A stretch of DNA of 64,000 nucleotides, taken from NCBI RefSeq assembly GCF_945859685.1, contig NC_079149.1, positions 21,425,118 through 21,489,117 of the forward strand. The letters are read 5' to 3'. This DNA is from Eupeodes corollae. Lineage: Eukaryota; Arthropoda; Insecta; Diptera; Syrphidae. Positions 22,239 to 32,689 of this stretch are shown here, piece after piece. The position numbers and the translations under genes are program-made. The notes below the pieces were generated by a model. That model made no database searches, was not told the DNA's origin, and saw only the letters and a program-made list of their open reading frames with translations. Each line of letters opens with the position of its first letter. The stretch's first letter is position 1.

Positions 22239-23280
22239 AAATTACTGAATGTTGTAAACAATAGTTTTAATAAAATAGAATTAATTTGAAGTAAAAGATA
22301 TTTGTGTCTAAAATCAAGTTTTACCAACTTTTGTTAATTTTCTTTAGGTTTTAAATTTTTTGTAAGAAAACTGTGATTTCAATACTTCTCAAAGTTTTAC
22401 TGAAAAATATTTAAAAATAAAATAAAATTAGGTTATAGCCAATGTCTTAATGTTTTGAAAAGTTATTTGAGTCGAAAATCAATTTTTAAAAACTTTTATT
22501 ATTTGTTTTTTTTTTTATGTGTTTATTTTTTGTACAAAAACTGTCAATTCGATTTTTTTCAAAATTTTACCGTATGTTGAAAACAATATTTTTTTATAAG
22601 ATAAAATAAGTTGTGAGCCATAATCTCAAATTTTTGAAAATATATTTAAGTCCAAACTCAATTTTTACCAAGTTTGAGTAATGTTTTTTTGTTCTTATTT
22701 TTTTTTATAAAAAATGCGGTCAATGCAATTTTTTTGATAACAAAAACTTTATTTTTCGTTAGACAAAATTATTTTGGAGATTAAACTATTTTTTGTTCTT
22801 AAAGTTTTCGAGGTGACAAATTTTTTTTTTCAGTTTTTTGATTTATATCAAAAAAAGTTAATTGGATTTTTTTTCAACAAATGTACTTGTTTGGTATCAA
22901 GTTAAAATATATAATATAAAACTTAATTCATGTCTTTAGAGCAATTGGTTCGTGAGATATTTAGGGTTATCCAAAATTTTCACCTTTTTTTAAACTGGTA
23001 CAGTCTGAAAACCATCCACGCAATTTTCTTAAAAGACCTTTCTGCATCTTCTTGCACTATTATCTGCATAATCAAATTTATTTATTTATTATCTCTTCTG
23101 GTTCTTGAGCTACTTACAACGGGAAAACGTAGCGAACGTACGGACGTACGGACACGCACGCACATACATTTTTCCAAACATCTTTTATTTCGACTTTATG
23201 GACCTTGAAACGTCGAGAAATGTCAAAATTTTCAATTCGACAAATCGGACCCATAAAACTAACGTCCTATGGGAAGTTAA
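22239..23280 (-). repeat. family H repeat, minus orientation, second of a tandem pair
   Basis: Same architecture as the preceding copy: head near 23260-23280, ACGT-rich block at 23131-23165, AACCAGAAGAGATAA block near 23090-23105, the TATCTCACGAACCAATTGC block near 22940-22965, then degraded tandem units to 22239. The tail is missing where it joins the neighbouring copy. Confidence 0.75.
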
Positions 23281-23524
23281 AAATTATTTACTCATATCTT
23301 ATTATGTAATTTTCTGGGTTAACTTGAACAATAATTTATTTTTATTTTTATTCCTTGAATATTTGCTTACTTTATGTAAAAAATTAGTAGGCACAGTTTC
23401 TTAAAGATTGTCGTGTGGCTTAAAAAATGTATATACAGGGTGTGAAGTAAGGAATGTTTAAATATGGTGATAGGCCATAGTTATAACCATTCATGGCGAT
23501 AAAAGAAGTTCTACCCTAGCTTAA

Positions 23525-24110
23525 AGAAAACGTGATATCAAAATATGACATCCGTATTTTCTCAAATAGTCAGGCAGCTATTAAATCTCTGGACTCTGTC
23601 TCCACAAACGTTATAAAATTCCATAACTGTCTATCAACTCTAATGGAAATGCACAAAAGTTTAATATTAACCTTTGCTGGGCGTCGCGTCGATCTACAGA
23701 GACTTTCCAGGAAACTGTAAGCCAGATAAACTCACTAGAAATAGTACACTACAGCCCATTTTACCACGTTTGGCAAATTCTGGCTTACCAATCGCTAAAT
23801 GTAAACTATTGATAATGCAAGACGCTATGAAGAAGACAAACACCAGGGTGAAATGACATCACCACGAATCAGGTTACAAAAAAAATTCGGGCCTAGACTA
23901 GATTTGAAACGATCAAGCCACGCTACGTGACTAGGCGTATTTTCAATTGAAGACTAGGAAACAGTCCTTCACCACCTCTGAAAATACCTTGCTCTAGCTC
24001 AAAAACGCAAACAATTCTTCTATAACAATCTAGATGCTCTAAATCATATTAATATAATCAGTCTCTCAAGTTTTTTAAAGGACTCAAACTAGTTTCATTG
24101 AGCTTAAAAG
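23525..24110 (+). pseudogene. non-LTR retrotransposon relic: RNase H domain and C-terminal end
   Basis: The translation gives KYDIRIFSNSQAAIKSLDSV, the RNase H segment around the second acidic residue (SDSQAA in relatives; here SNSQAA, so that Asp is lost). After a frameshift it continues IYRDFPGNCKPDKLTRNST (the H-R-D-I-P-G-N motif of I/jockey-type RNase H) and RLANSGLPIAKCKLLI. Degraded sequence to about 24110 fits the C-terminal end of such ORF2 proteins. It is non-functional. Confidence 0.7.
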
Positions 24111-24184
24111 ATGAATGGTCCATTAAACTGGCTTAAGTGTCCTACTCTATGACGTAGAGCCTAACCATAAGTCGGTTTTTCACC

Positions 24185-24880
24185 TGTCTACAAATGTTTT
24201 TTTTTTGTAATGTTTTTGGCAATTTGGAATAGCCAGAGGTCGGAAAAATTTATATGATTGCTTATAAAAAAAAAAGATCTTTTTCTACTAAAAAAGATAG
24301 CTTCTATCTTATCAGTATTTAGTTTTACTGTCCATTTTGAAAAATACTGAGTTATCAAGTCTACAAATTGCATGTGTTTAATTTTCTCTACATTGAGACC
24401 AAATTCATGCGATGCAAAAATTCCAGTATCATCATCCAATATGTGTATCTAATTGACATTCAGGAAGCCTGCGAATATCGGACTATAGATGTTATAAAGA
24501 AATGGCCATAATACAGATCCTTGTCGACTTGGTAACAATTTGACGAACAATTATAAACATAAAAACTTAACCTAATGAGACATGAAACTTTGAATACATT
24601 CAATTAAATAAGTTTGAAAGTCTAAATAAACTAGTTTATGCATCATTCCATAATGCTTTTTCTATATCTAGTGAAATGAGGTCAGTTAATTTGCCAAGCA
24701 AACGATTTTTTTTCACATACTGGCATACTCGCAACACTTGGTGAGTAGTGATGTGAAATTCTAGACCAAAATTGTTCTTTCAGAATAATGTTCAATTGAT
24801 CAACAATTTCTAATATTTTGTCGTTTAAAATATTTTCATAACTGATCAAAAGCTTTGTGGAAGTTTTAAATTTTGCACAG
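24185..24880 (-). pseudogene. non-LTR retrotransposon RT relic
   Basis: Reading down from about 24540: RQGSVLWPFLYNIYSPIFAG (the PQGSVLGP palm motif), then LDDDTGIFASHEFG (the catalytic DD box), and TQYFSKWTVKLNTDKIEAIF (the typical W-x-K-x-N-x-x-K-T/I-E motif). Upstream sequence to about 24880 is heavily degraded. It lies in opposite orientation to the RNase H relic at 23525, so the two are separate insertions or an inverted rearrangement. Confidence 0.7.
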
Positions 24881-24949
24881 GCTTGGGAATATGTACAACC
24901 TTAATATTTTCTCAGTGTTTTCCATTTAGGTTTAAGAAAAATTGTAAAC

Positions 24950-25230
24950 GCTTGAGTCATTGGTTTGCTTTTTTCTTTTTAAATTTCTTAGGTATAAAGA
25001 CAACCAACTTAATTTTTTTGAAAAGCCTTTCTGTATCCTTTGATGTTATTATCTGTAAGACTTAATTTAATTGACGGCAACAATTCCACTATTTTTTGAG
25101 ATACCTAATACACACATACATCTTGCTAAATATGTTTGCTTAAGATTCTATAAGAACCCAAATGTCAAGAAATGCCAACATTTTCAATTCAATAAATCAA
25201 AACAATTCTTATAAGGAATAACGACACACA
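24950..25230 (-). repeat. old, diverged family H fragment
   Basis: Recognisable family H blocks in reverse order, with many substitutions: AAAGCCTTTCTGTATC, TTATTATCTGTAAGA, a shortened CACACATACATCTT block, and GTCAAGAAATGCCAACATTT followed by AATTCTTATAAGGAAT. The ACGT block is absent. Confidence 0.5.
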
Positions 25231-26853
25231 ATTTGAGAATTTTGTAGTCAATTTTTTTCGGTAAGAATTTCACCAGTGTTGGAATAAAAGATTTGTAATT
25301 GTTATTGTAATTTGTTTTTATTCTAACTTAGCTATATTTTTTTACAGCTTGCTTAACTTTTATGTCAAAAATTCAAACCTACGACAATGACTGTAAGAGT
25401 CGTCTATCGGGTAGTTTTAAATTAAAGAAATTTATTTTTTAATATTTATTTATGTACAATGATTTTATGTTACATTCCGTTTTAAAAGTTTTTCTTATAC
25501 AAGGAAATTACTTATTTGATTACATTTAATAATGACAATGTTACGGTTATATATAATTATTCACAGTGGAAAATAAACGAATTTTTCCCTCCTTATATTT
25601 CAGTTAAGAATTTGATTGCGTCTTGTTTAGTCTCATTTGAAGATCTAACCCATTTTTTCAAAAACTTTACTTTCTCACAACTTATTGATATATTTTAAAA
25701 AAAGATCAATTTTAGATACAGTTTTTGACGAAATTTTAATGTTTTCTTTTAAGTGTTCCAAAAATATTGAAAAGTGAAAGTAAACATGAATGATCGATAA
25801 AATTGATATTTTTAAGAATTTTTGTTTCTCAAAGTTCTTTTATTATTGTGTTTCAAATTAAAAACAAAAGTTCTTCTTGATAAATTTAAAACTTAATTTT
25901 CAATTTTTAACAACAATTTTAAGCAAAAATTTGACTTTATACCTTATTCATTCGTATGTAAACAACATTAAAATAACTCACAGAAGCCATAAAAACTTTC
26001 CGTTGCATTGTTCATCTTTATTTCTAGTAAAGTATTTAAAAAGTAATACAGTCAAAAGCATGAACTTAATGTTTAAGAACAAATAAAATATACTCTACAG
26101 TCATCAGTTTTATAGCTTAAAGATAATTTGTTTATTTTTGTTTTTTTTTTTTTAAATAATATTTCATTCAATTATTCTGCTAAAAAAAAAACAAGGAAAC
26201 GAAAAATAAACAAAAATCACTTTTTGTTTAAATTCTTACATTCATTAAAATTTTCATTATATTCATAAACACAATTAAAATTTCCTATCACATCTGTGAC
26301 AGAAACACTAAAAACGCACCTATTAAATTATTCCAAATAAAAATGTTACGTATACGCCCGAGTGAACTCCTGCATATTTTATTTAGAAATATGCACATCC
26401 TTTATTTACTTTGATTCTCCTAAAAATAATAAAGAACATCAAAATATTTTCATATTAAAATCAATATTTGCTTTGAATTAGGTAAAAATAAATATTTTAA
26501 TTTATGATATCGTGTGCATGTGTTGTGTAGGCAGACATAAATTAATTATTATCCAATAAAAACAAAAACAAACGACAACAACAGGCACAAATATACAGTC
26601 ACTGGAAATATGCACACCAGAAACTCCAGAGATTAAATAGATTTTCCGACCTAAATACCTGGAAAAAGTAAATACACACCGTAACCAAATATAGTTCCCA
26701 TGCTTACATAGTCTGCTTGGAAATGGGAATTTGCTCAGCAACTAAAAAATAAAAAGCTCATCTCTTTGACGAGGTTTTTGATCCTGAAAAAATGCAAATG
26801 TTTGAATGAATGAAACGATAAAAATAACAACACACTATTTTTTTTTTTACAAA
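25231..26853. other. AT-rich DNA downstream of the transporter gene
   Basis: No exon or transposon motif was recognised. It lies 3' of the inferred end of the SLC19A-type gene on the minus strand. Confidence 0.45.
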
Positions 26854-26863
26854 TTTATTTATT
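26854..26863 (-). terminator. putative poly(A) signal of the SLC19A-type gene
   Basis: On the minus strand AATAAATAAA (two overlapping AATAAA hexamers) lies 50 bp past the stop codon at 26913-26915, implying a very short 3' UTR. Other AATAAA words occur in this AT-rich sequence, so a longer transcript is possible. Confidence 0.45.
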
Positions 26864-26912
26864 TAACTAAAAGTTACAAAAATTAAAAAAAAGTAAACAA
26901 AAACAAACAACA

Positions 26913-27165
26913 TCATGAATTTATATTTAATTCATTATTTTGATTGCCTTTAAAGTGCTTAACTATTCCAGCTAGACAATACAAAGCTGAAAGCACAACA
27001 AAGTAACCACCAAAAGTCAGGAACTGCCCTCGGGGCTGCAAACTTAAACCACTCTCCGTAATGACGATCAATGTGAAAATGGACTGAGCTACAAGTGCTA
27101 CGAGTGTATTGATGCCAAAGATTAATCCAAAGCTGTCCTCGAGTATGTTTTCAGCAACTATGGCA
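26913..27165 (-). CDS. SLC19A-family transporter, terminal coding exon
   Basis: This exon encodes the last two membrane segments and the short cytosolic tail of an SLC19A-type (reduced folate/thiamine) carrier. After the acceptor (TTTATAATTTATAG|T) the first base completes a Ser codon begun by AG in the exon at 44129. The protein continues AIVAENILEDSFGLIFGINT, a motif typical of the region before TM11 in this family. TM11 follows (TLVALVAQSIFTLIVI), then a short loop (TESGLSLQPRGQ), TM12 (FLTFGGYFVVLSALYCLAGI) and the tail VKHFKGNQNNELNINS with a TGA stop. It adds 84 whole codons. The frame is intact and the composition is less AT-rich than the surroundings, so the gene is probably functional. 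Whether the substrate is thiamine, folate or another compound cannot be decided from these two exons. Confidence 0.88.
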
Positions 27166-27589
27166 CTATAAATTATAAAAAAGAGAAAAACAAAAATAAA
27201 AAAAGGAAATTTTTAAAAGGAAAACAAAGTTGAAAAACAAATTTTACTGAAAATGCAATCGTGTGAACTGGCATGAAAAATGAATAAATAAAACTATAGG
27301 TGTACAGTTAAATAAAAATATAAACAAAATATATTGAAAAAGAGAACAAATAAAACAATATATCTGAAAAACATTTTTTGGGGTGTGTTGCCAAGTCCCT
27401 TCAGGTGAATAATCTTTTGGGACTGTTTTTAACAATGTTGCTTTATTTTTAAAACAGATTTTCGAAGAACAAACATTAAAGTTAATATAAACACAACAAT
27501 TCTTTTTACAGGATTATTTAATTGAAAACTATTATCGTTGAAAAATGTATTATCCATTTTTAATTACATAAAAGAAACACCTGTAAAAC

Positions 27590-27710
27590 AGTTAAGCGCA
27601 TTAGACAGTTTGAGTAAGAGAAGGAGGACTTAATTGAATGAACAGATTCGGAGTAAAAACAGAACCCTGAGGCATACCAGCAATTTTATTTTAGGAACTT
27701 ATCTTTTATA
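27590..27710 (-). pseudogene. small RT relic (PQGS motif)
   Basis: On the minus strand this reads KIAGMPQGSVFTPNLFIQL, matching the AGVPQGSVFSPTLFLIFI palm motif of family C-type LINEs. Only about 40 codons are recognisable. Both ends are unresolved. Confidence 0.55.
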
Positions 27711-27887
27711 AACTTTAAGTACGAAAATTTTCCTAGTTTGTTTTAAATTTAATTTAACATTGGGAAAAATGGTTAAACATTTCAAACGACTTAATAAATT
27801 GCTAAACCATTTTAGTAACTTGCTAAGCTTAAAAGTTAATTTAGCTAATTTTATACTCTTACTATTATTCTTAATAAAGTTTAAATA

Positions 27888-28666
27888 AAAAAGAAGTTAT
27901 GATGCTACTCACACTGATAACTTCCCAACCTGTCTTTCGATTTGTCTTGCTGTTGTTAGATGAATTATTTTTAAAAATTTTTAAATTACCAACAATATTT
28001 TTCATATAAAGAAATAGTTTAGTTTGAAAATCTAGTTTTATTAAATAGTTTTTTAGTCGAAAACAAATGTTTACCAATTTAAGTAGCATTTCTTAAATTT
28101 TTACAAATTGGATGAATGAAATTAATTTGAGTGATATCAAGAACCAAACATTAATTTTTATCAAATTTGTGTACTATTTTTTGTAGATCTTATTTCATTA
28201 TGAAAAAAACGGACTATTGGATTTTTATTATAGAAAAAACTACCAAATATCGAAAACAATATTTTCTGTGAAATAAAAAAAGTTTGAAGATAATATTTTT
28301 AACTTTTGAAAAGCTATTTGAGAAAGTAAATTTTTACCAAGTTTTAGTATTGTTTTCTTTTTAAGTTTTCAAGTTTTTGTAAAAAAACTGTCAATTAGAG
28401 TTTTCTCAAAATTTGTCTGGAAGTTGACAATAACATTTTTGTAAAAGATTAAAGTAGTTTAAAGCCAATATCTCAAAGTTTTGAAAAGATATTTTAGTCG
28501 AAGATAAAATTTTAAGAACTTTGTTAATTTTTTGTAAAAAAAACTTTCAATACCATTTTTTCAAAATGTTACCAGATATTGAAAACGTTGTTCTTCGTTG
28601 CACAAAATTTTTTTGGAGATAAAATCATTTTTTGTTCATAAAATATTCAAGTTAACAAATATTTTT
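27888..28666 (-). repeat. family H repeat, minus fragment with tail
   Basis: It begins at the left with a mutated tail block (CTACTCACACTGATAACTTC, CAACCTGTCTTTCGATTTGT) and proceeds through the ACGGACTATTGGATTTTTAT block and tandem units to the TTTTGGAGATAAAATCATTT block. It then meets a plus-oriented copy at 28667. The head and ACGT block are missing. Confidence 0.7.
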
Positions 28667-29694
28667 AACTTCTCATAGGAGGTAATTGTAATGGGTCCGA
28701 TTTGTCAAATTGAAGATTTTGACATTTCTCGTCGTTTCAAGGTCCCTAGAGTCAAAATAAAAGATTTTTAGAAAGATGTCTGTGCGTGCGTGTGTTTGTA
28801 CGTTCTCAAAGGTTTTTTCGTCGTCCATAGCTCAAAAACCAGAAGAGATATCGATTTCAAATAAATGTTGTTATACCAGATAATAATGCAAAAAGGTGCA
28901 GAAAGGGCTCTCAAGAAAATTGCGTGGCTTGTTTTTTTACCAAAGCAGTTTGGAAAAAAGTTGACAATTTCGGTTAACCCTAAATATCTTACGAACCAAA
29001 GACGCTAGAGACTTGAATTAAATTTTATATAATATATTGTAACGTGATATCAAAGAAGTATATTCTTTGGAAAAATTCCATTTAACGGTTCTTTTATAAA
29101 TCAAAAAAACTAGAAAAAAAAATTTCAAATCCAAAATTTTACGACTAAAATTTGATTTCGTCTCCAAAACAATTTCGTGCAACGAAGAATAATGTTTTTG
29201 ACATCTTATAAAATGTTGAGAAAAATCGAATTGACAGTTTTCCTGTAAAAAATAAAAATCTAAAAAACATTACTCAAAGTTGGTAAAAATTGAATATCGA
29301 TTCAAATATTTTTTCAAAAACTTGAAATTTGGACTTCAAACTAATTTTATCTTATAAGAAATATTGTTTCCAACATTTGATAAAATTTTGAAAAAATCCA
29401 ATTAACAGTTTTTTTACACAAAATAAGACTCTAAAAAAAAACAATACTAAAACTTGGTAAAAATTAACTTTCGACTCAAATAGCTTTTCAAAAATAAAAA
29501 TATCGGCCTCAAACTTAATTTATTTCACAGAAAATATGGTTTTCGATAATCAGTAATTTTTATATACAAATATAACAGTCCGTTTTTTCATACAAAATAC
29601 GATACGATTACATATAGACAAACTTTTAAGCAAGACAAATCGACAGACGGGATGGGAAGTTATCAGTGTGGGTCGCATCCCAGCCTCTTTTTTT
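28667..29694 (+). repeat. family H repeat, plus orientation, nearly complete
   Basis: Head AACTTCTCATAGGAGGTAAT at 28667, GACATTTCTCGTCGTTTCAA, a short TGTGCGTGCGTGTGTTTGTA block, the CATAGCTCAAAAACCAGAAG block, the TATCTTACGAACCAAAGACG block, then tandem units and the complete tail GGGATGGGAAGTTATCAGTG, GCATCCCAGCCTC plus a T run. Confidence 0.8.
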
Positions 29695-29845
29695 TCAGTT
29701 TTTTTTTTATTTATAAAAAAAACGTTAGTTGGAATTTTTTGTAAAAATATATTCATTTGGTATTGTCTTAATATAAAATTTAATTCAAGTCTTGAGCGTC
29801 ATTGGTTCATAAGATATTTAGGGTTAACCAAAATGTTACTCTTAA
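29695..29845 (-). repeat. family H fragment, minus orientation
   Basis: It contains the reversed blocks TTTATAAAAAAAACGTTAGT, then TAAAATTTAATTCAAGTCTT and GGTTCATAAGATATTTAGGG. It abuts the T run that ends the plus copy at 29694, so it is a separate truncated copy. Confidence 0.6.
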
Positions 29846-30133
29846 TCGAAAGATTATGCTTATTAATTCCGTCGAATGTTCTTCTAAAAAATAAGTTTTT
29901 TTTTAAAGTAATGATTTAATTTGCTATAATACAATCTGACTGCGAATTCTGACCTTCCCCCTTGAAGTTTTAGTACATTATGTTTCTCGTTTTCTTCAGC
30001 ATTCTTCCAATTCTGGTTTTAGACATTCCACTTGCTTTTAAGCTGTAACCACGAAGCTAATTCCACATTCCATAACAAGTTTCTTTCATTCTTGAATACA
30101 TCCTCCTTCATTGGTCATTAAGTGCATAAGTAA
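29846..30133. other. AT-rich intronic DNA, nothing recognised
   Basis: No repeat or protein motif was seen between the family H fragment and the mariner-type element. Confidence 0.4.
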
Positions 30134-30135
30134 TA

Positions 30136-30915
30136 AAGGGTGTCGAAAAATTAACGCAAGATTTGAATTTGCCGCCATTTGTGCAGTGAAGTGTTGGCAA
30201 CCCTGAAAAAAAGCAATTTGACAGCTAACAGTATAGGGTTATTAAAAATGGAGCGTTACACGATAGAACAACGTGTCTTCATTATTAAAGAGCTTTTTCG
30301 AGCAAAATCATCCTAAGCGATGAAGCACATTTTCATCTTGATGGCTTTGTCAATCGCCAAAATTGCCGCATTTGGGGTTCGGAGAACCCACATGTAATTG
30401 TCGAAAAACAAATGCATCCACAACGCGTGACTGTATGGTGTGGATTTTGGGCTGGAGGCATAATTGGGCCATATTTTTTTGAAAATTATGCTGGTCAAGC
30501 AGTGACTGTTACTGGTGCTCGATATTGCGACATGATTACACAGTTCTTTCTGCCAAAATTGGATGATATTGATGTGTCCAATATGAGGTTTCAACAAGAC
30601 GGTACCACATGTCATACAGCCCGTGAAACAACTCAATTACTGCATGAGACATTTCCAGGTCGTGTACTCTCTCGTTTCGGTGATCAAAATTGGCCTCCTA
30701 GATTGTGTGATTTAACACCATTAGACTTCTTTTTATGGGGTTATTTGAAATCACAAGTCTATGTCAACAAGCCCACAGGCCATTTTTCCGATGTGTTATT
30801 CTCCACATAACCCTATCCTATGTACTTTACGAGTCAATAAAAATATAACTATCAAAAGACTAAAAACGGCATTTTCTATTTAATTCAAATCTTGCGTTAA
30901 TTTTGGGACACCCTT
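30136..30915 (+). mobile_element. internally deleted mariner-type (possibly DD41D, rosa-like) transposon with TIRs and TA duplication
   Basis: The 780-bp element is bounded by about 34-bp inverted repeats (AAGGGTGTCGAAAAATTAAC and AAGGGTGTCCCAAAATTAAC at their starts, two mismatches) and flanked by TA on both sides (30134-30135, 30916-30917). The transposase N-terminus remains (MERYTIEQRVFIIKELFR, 30248 on). The DNA-binding region is deleted, and sequence resumes at SDEAHFHLDGFVN, the first catalytic block. Next are VTVWCGFWAGGIIGPYFF, then MRFQQDGTTCHTARE (second Asp) and WPPRLCDLTPLDFFLWGYLK. From the second Asp there are 36 residues to the Asp of CDL and 41 to the Asp of LDFF. The latter count matches the DD41D rosa-type group. 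The C-terminus is also truncated, so it is a non-autonomous derivative. Confidence 0.88.
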
Positions 30916-30978
30916 TACTTTTGGTATTCTCTGCACATTCATTGCTAAAACTCACGTTATGTTGTTGAAATGAATTTT

Positions 30979-32238
30979 AAAAAGAGGCTGGGATGCGACC
31001 CACACTGATAACTTCCCATCCCGTCTGTCAAAGTTTGTCTATATGTACTCGTATCAATTTTAACCAAATTTGCGTACTATTTTTTGTAGATTTTATTTTT
31101 TTATGAAAAAACGGCCTGTTGGAATTTTATATAAAAATTACTGAATATTGAAAACAATATTTTCTGTGAAATAAAATAATTTTGAAGCCCATATTTTTAA
31201 TTTCTGAAAAGCTATTTTTTTACCATGTTTTAGTATTGTTTTTTTAGAGTTTTATTTTTTGTAAAAAAAACTGTCAATTTGATTTTTTTCAAACTTTAAC
31301 TGAATGTTGACAACAATATTTTTTGAAAGATAAAAATAAATTAAAGCCAATACCTCAAACTTTTGAAAAGATATTCGAGTCAAAAATCAATTTTTACAAA
31401 CTTTTATAATTTTTTTTGTAGGTTTTTATTTTTTGTAAAAAAAACTGTCAATTCGATTTTTCTCAACATTTTTCAAAGTGTTGAAAACAATATTTCGCAT
31501 AAGATAAAATAAGTTTGAAGCCTTAATTTCAAGTTGTTGAAAAGATATTTGAATCGATATTCAATTTTTACGAACTTTGAGTAATGTTTTTTTTAGATTT
31601 TTATTTTTTATAAAAAAAACTGTCAATTCGATTTTTCTCAAAATTTTATCAGATGTCAAAAACATTATTCTTCGTTGCACAAAATTGTTTTAGAGATGAA
31701 ATTATATTTCAGTCGTAAAATTTTGGAGGTGACAAATTTTTTTTTTTCAGTTTTATTGATTTAAAAAAAAAACGTTATATTGATTTTTTTCATAAAACAT
31801 ACCTGTTAGGTATCACGTTACAATATATTATATAAAATTTAATTCAAGTCTCTAGCGTTTTTGGTTCGTAAGATATTTAGGGTTAACCAAAATTTTCACC
31901 TTTTTTTCAAACTGCTATGGTAAAAAAACCACCCACGCAATTTTCTTGAGAGCCCTTTCTGCATCTTTCTGCCTTATTATCTGTATAACAAAATTCATTT
32001 GAAGTTGATATCTCTTCTGGTTCTTGAGCTATGGACGACGAAAAAAAACGTCGCGAACGTACGGACGTACGGACATACGGACGTACGGACGTACGAACGT
32101 ACGTACACACGCACGCACAGACATCTTTCTAAAAATCTTTTATTTCGACTCTAGGGACCTTGAAACGTCGAGAAATATCAAAATTTTCAATTTGACATAT
32201 CGGACCCATTACAATAATTTCCTATTTGAAATTAAAAA
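30979..32238 (-). repeat. family H repeat, complete minus copy
   Basis: One of the fullest copies. Left end is the reversed tail (AAAGAGGCTGGGATGCGACC, CACACTGATAACTTCCCATC), followed by several roughly 174-bp tandem units, the TTTTGGAGGTGACAAATTT block, the TTGGTTCGTAAGATATTTAG block, the GAGCCCTTTCTGCATCTTTC block, AACCAGAAGAGATATC reversed, the ACGT-rich block at 32042-32112, and the head near 32225-32238. No ORF longer than about 100 codons and no protein motif was found, so it is non-autonomous. Confidence 0.82.
32042..32112. repeat. ACGT-rich simple-repeat block inside family H
   Basis: Alternating ACGGACGT and ACGTACGT words with many overlapping 4- to 8-bp palindromes, ending in CACACGCACGCACAGACATC. 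Equivalent shorter blocks are present at 22093, 23131, 28782, 41781 and 49421. Confidence 0.75.
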
Positions 32239-32552
32239 CTACCAAACATCACTTAAATCATCCAAAAAGTTTTTAATATGAATGAAAATGAAGAGGTCGA
32301 AAAATTCTGGAGTAAAGAACAACTTTCTTCGAAAATATCACATTTCGAATTCCGCACAACAACACTCGAACCAGAGAAAAAAGTATAACTTTATTGAAAA
32401 GGAAAGTAGGAAAAACTCTTTTTTCAAATCGACATCGATTGCTTAGAACTTAAGAAGAAACAGATAGCTTGATCCATCCGAAGTCTGATATTTTCAGCGC
32501 TTTAAAGTAGCCACAAACTTACACAACAAGTTAAAAGACATTTAAAGCATTT
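32239..32552. other. AT-rich intronic DNA, nothing recognised
   Basis: No coding or repeat signature was recognised. Confidence 0.4.
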
Positions 32553-32650
32553 GCAGAAATACTAAGCCGTTAGAATTCGGCTTTAAAAAGTGTAGGTCCC
32601 TTTCATCCCTGACAACATTACTCCAACACATGAATAGTTGAGAGAGGTTA
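32553..32650 (+). repeat. SINE body fragment
   Basis: It matches the middle of the SINE at 14813: CTAAGCCGTTAGAATTCGGC, GTGTAGGTCCCTTTCATCCC, TGACAACATTACTCCAACAC and TGAATAGTTGAGAG. The tRNA-like head and the 3' end are missing. Confidence 0.65.
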
Positions 32651-32689
32651 GGTTAGTACCAAAATACGATTCAAGGCCTTTAACACGGA

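Noticed and set aside
22042..23404. Open frames across the ACGT blocks (for example TYGRTHVRT-type peptides)
   Set aside because: They translate the simple repeat of family H and appear in every copy in different frames. Not genes.
26502..26741. 79-codon minus-strand frame next to the transporter 3' end
   Set aside because: It lies beyond the likely poly(A) signal, has no family match and biased composition.
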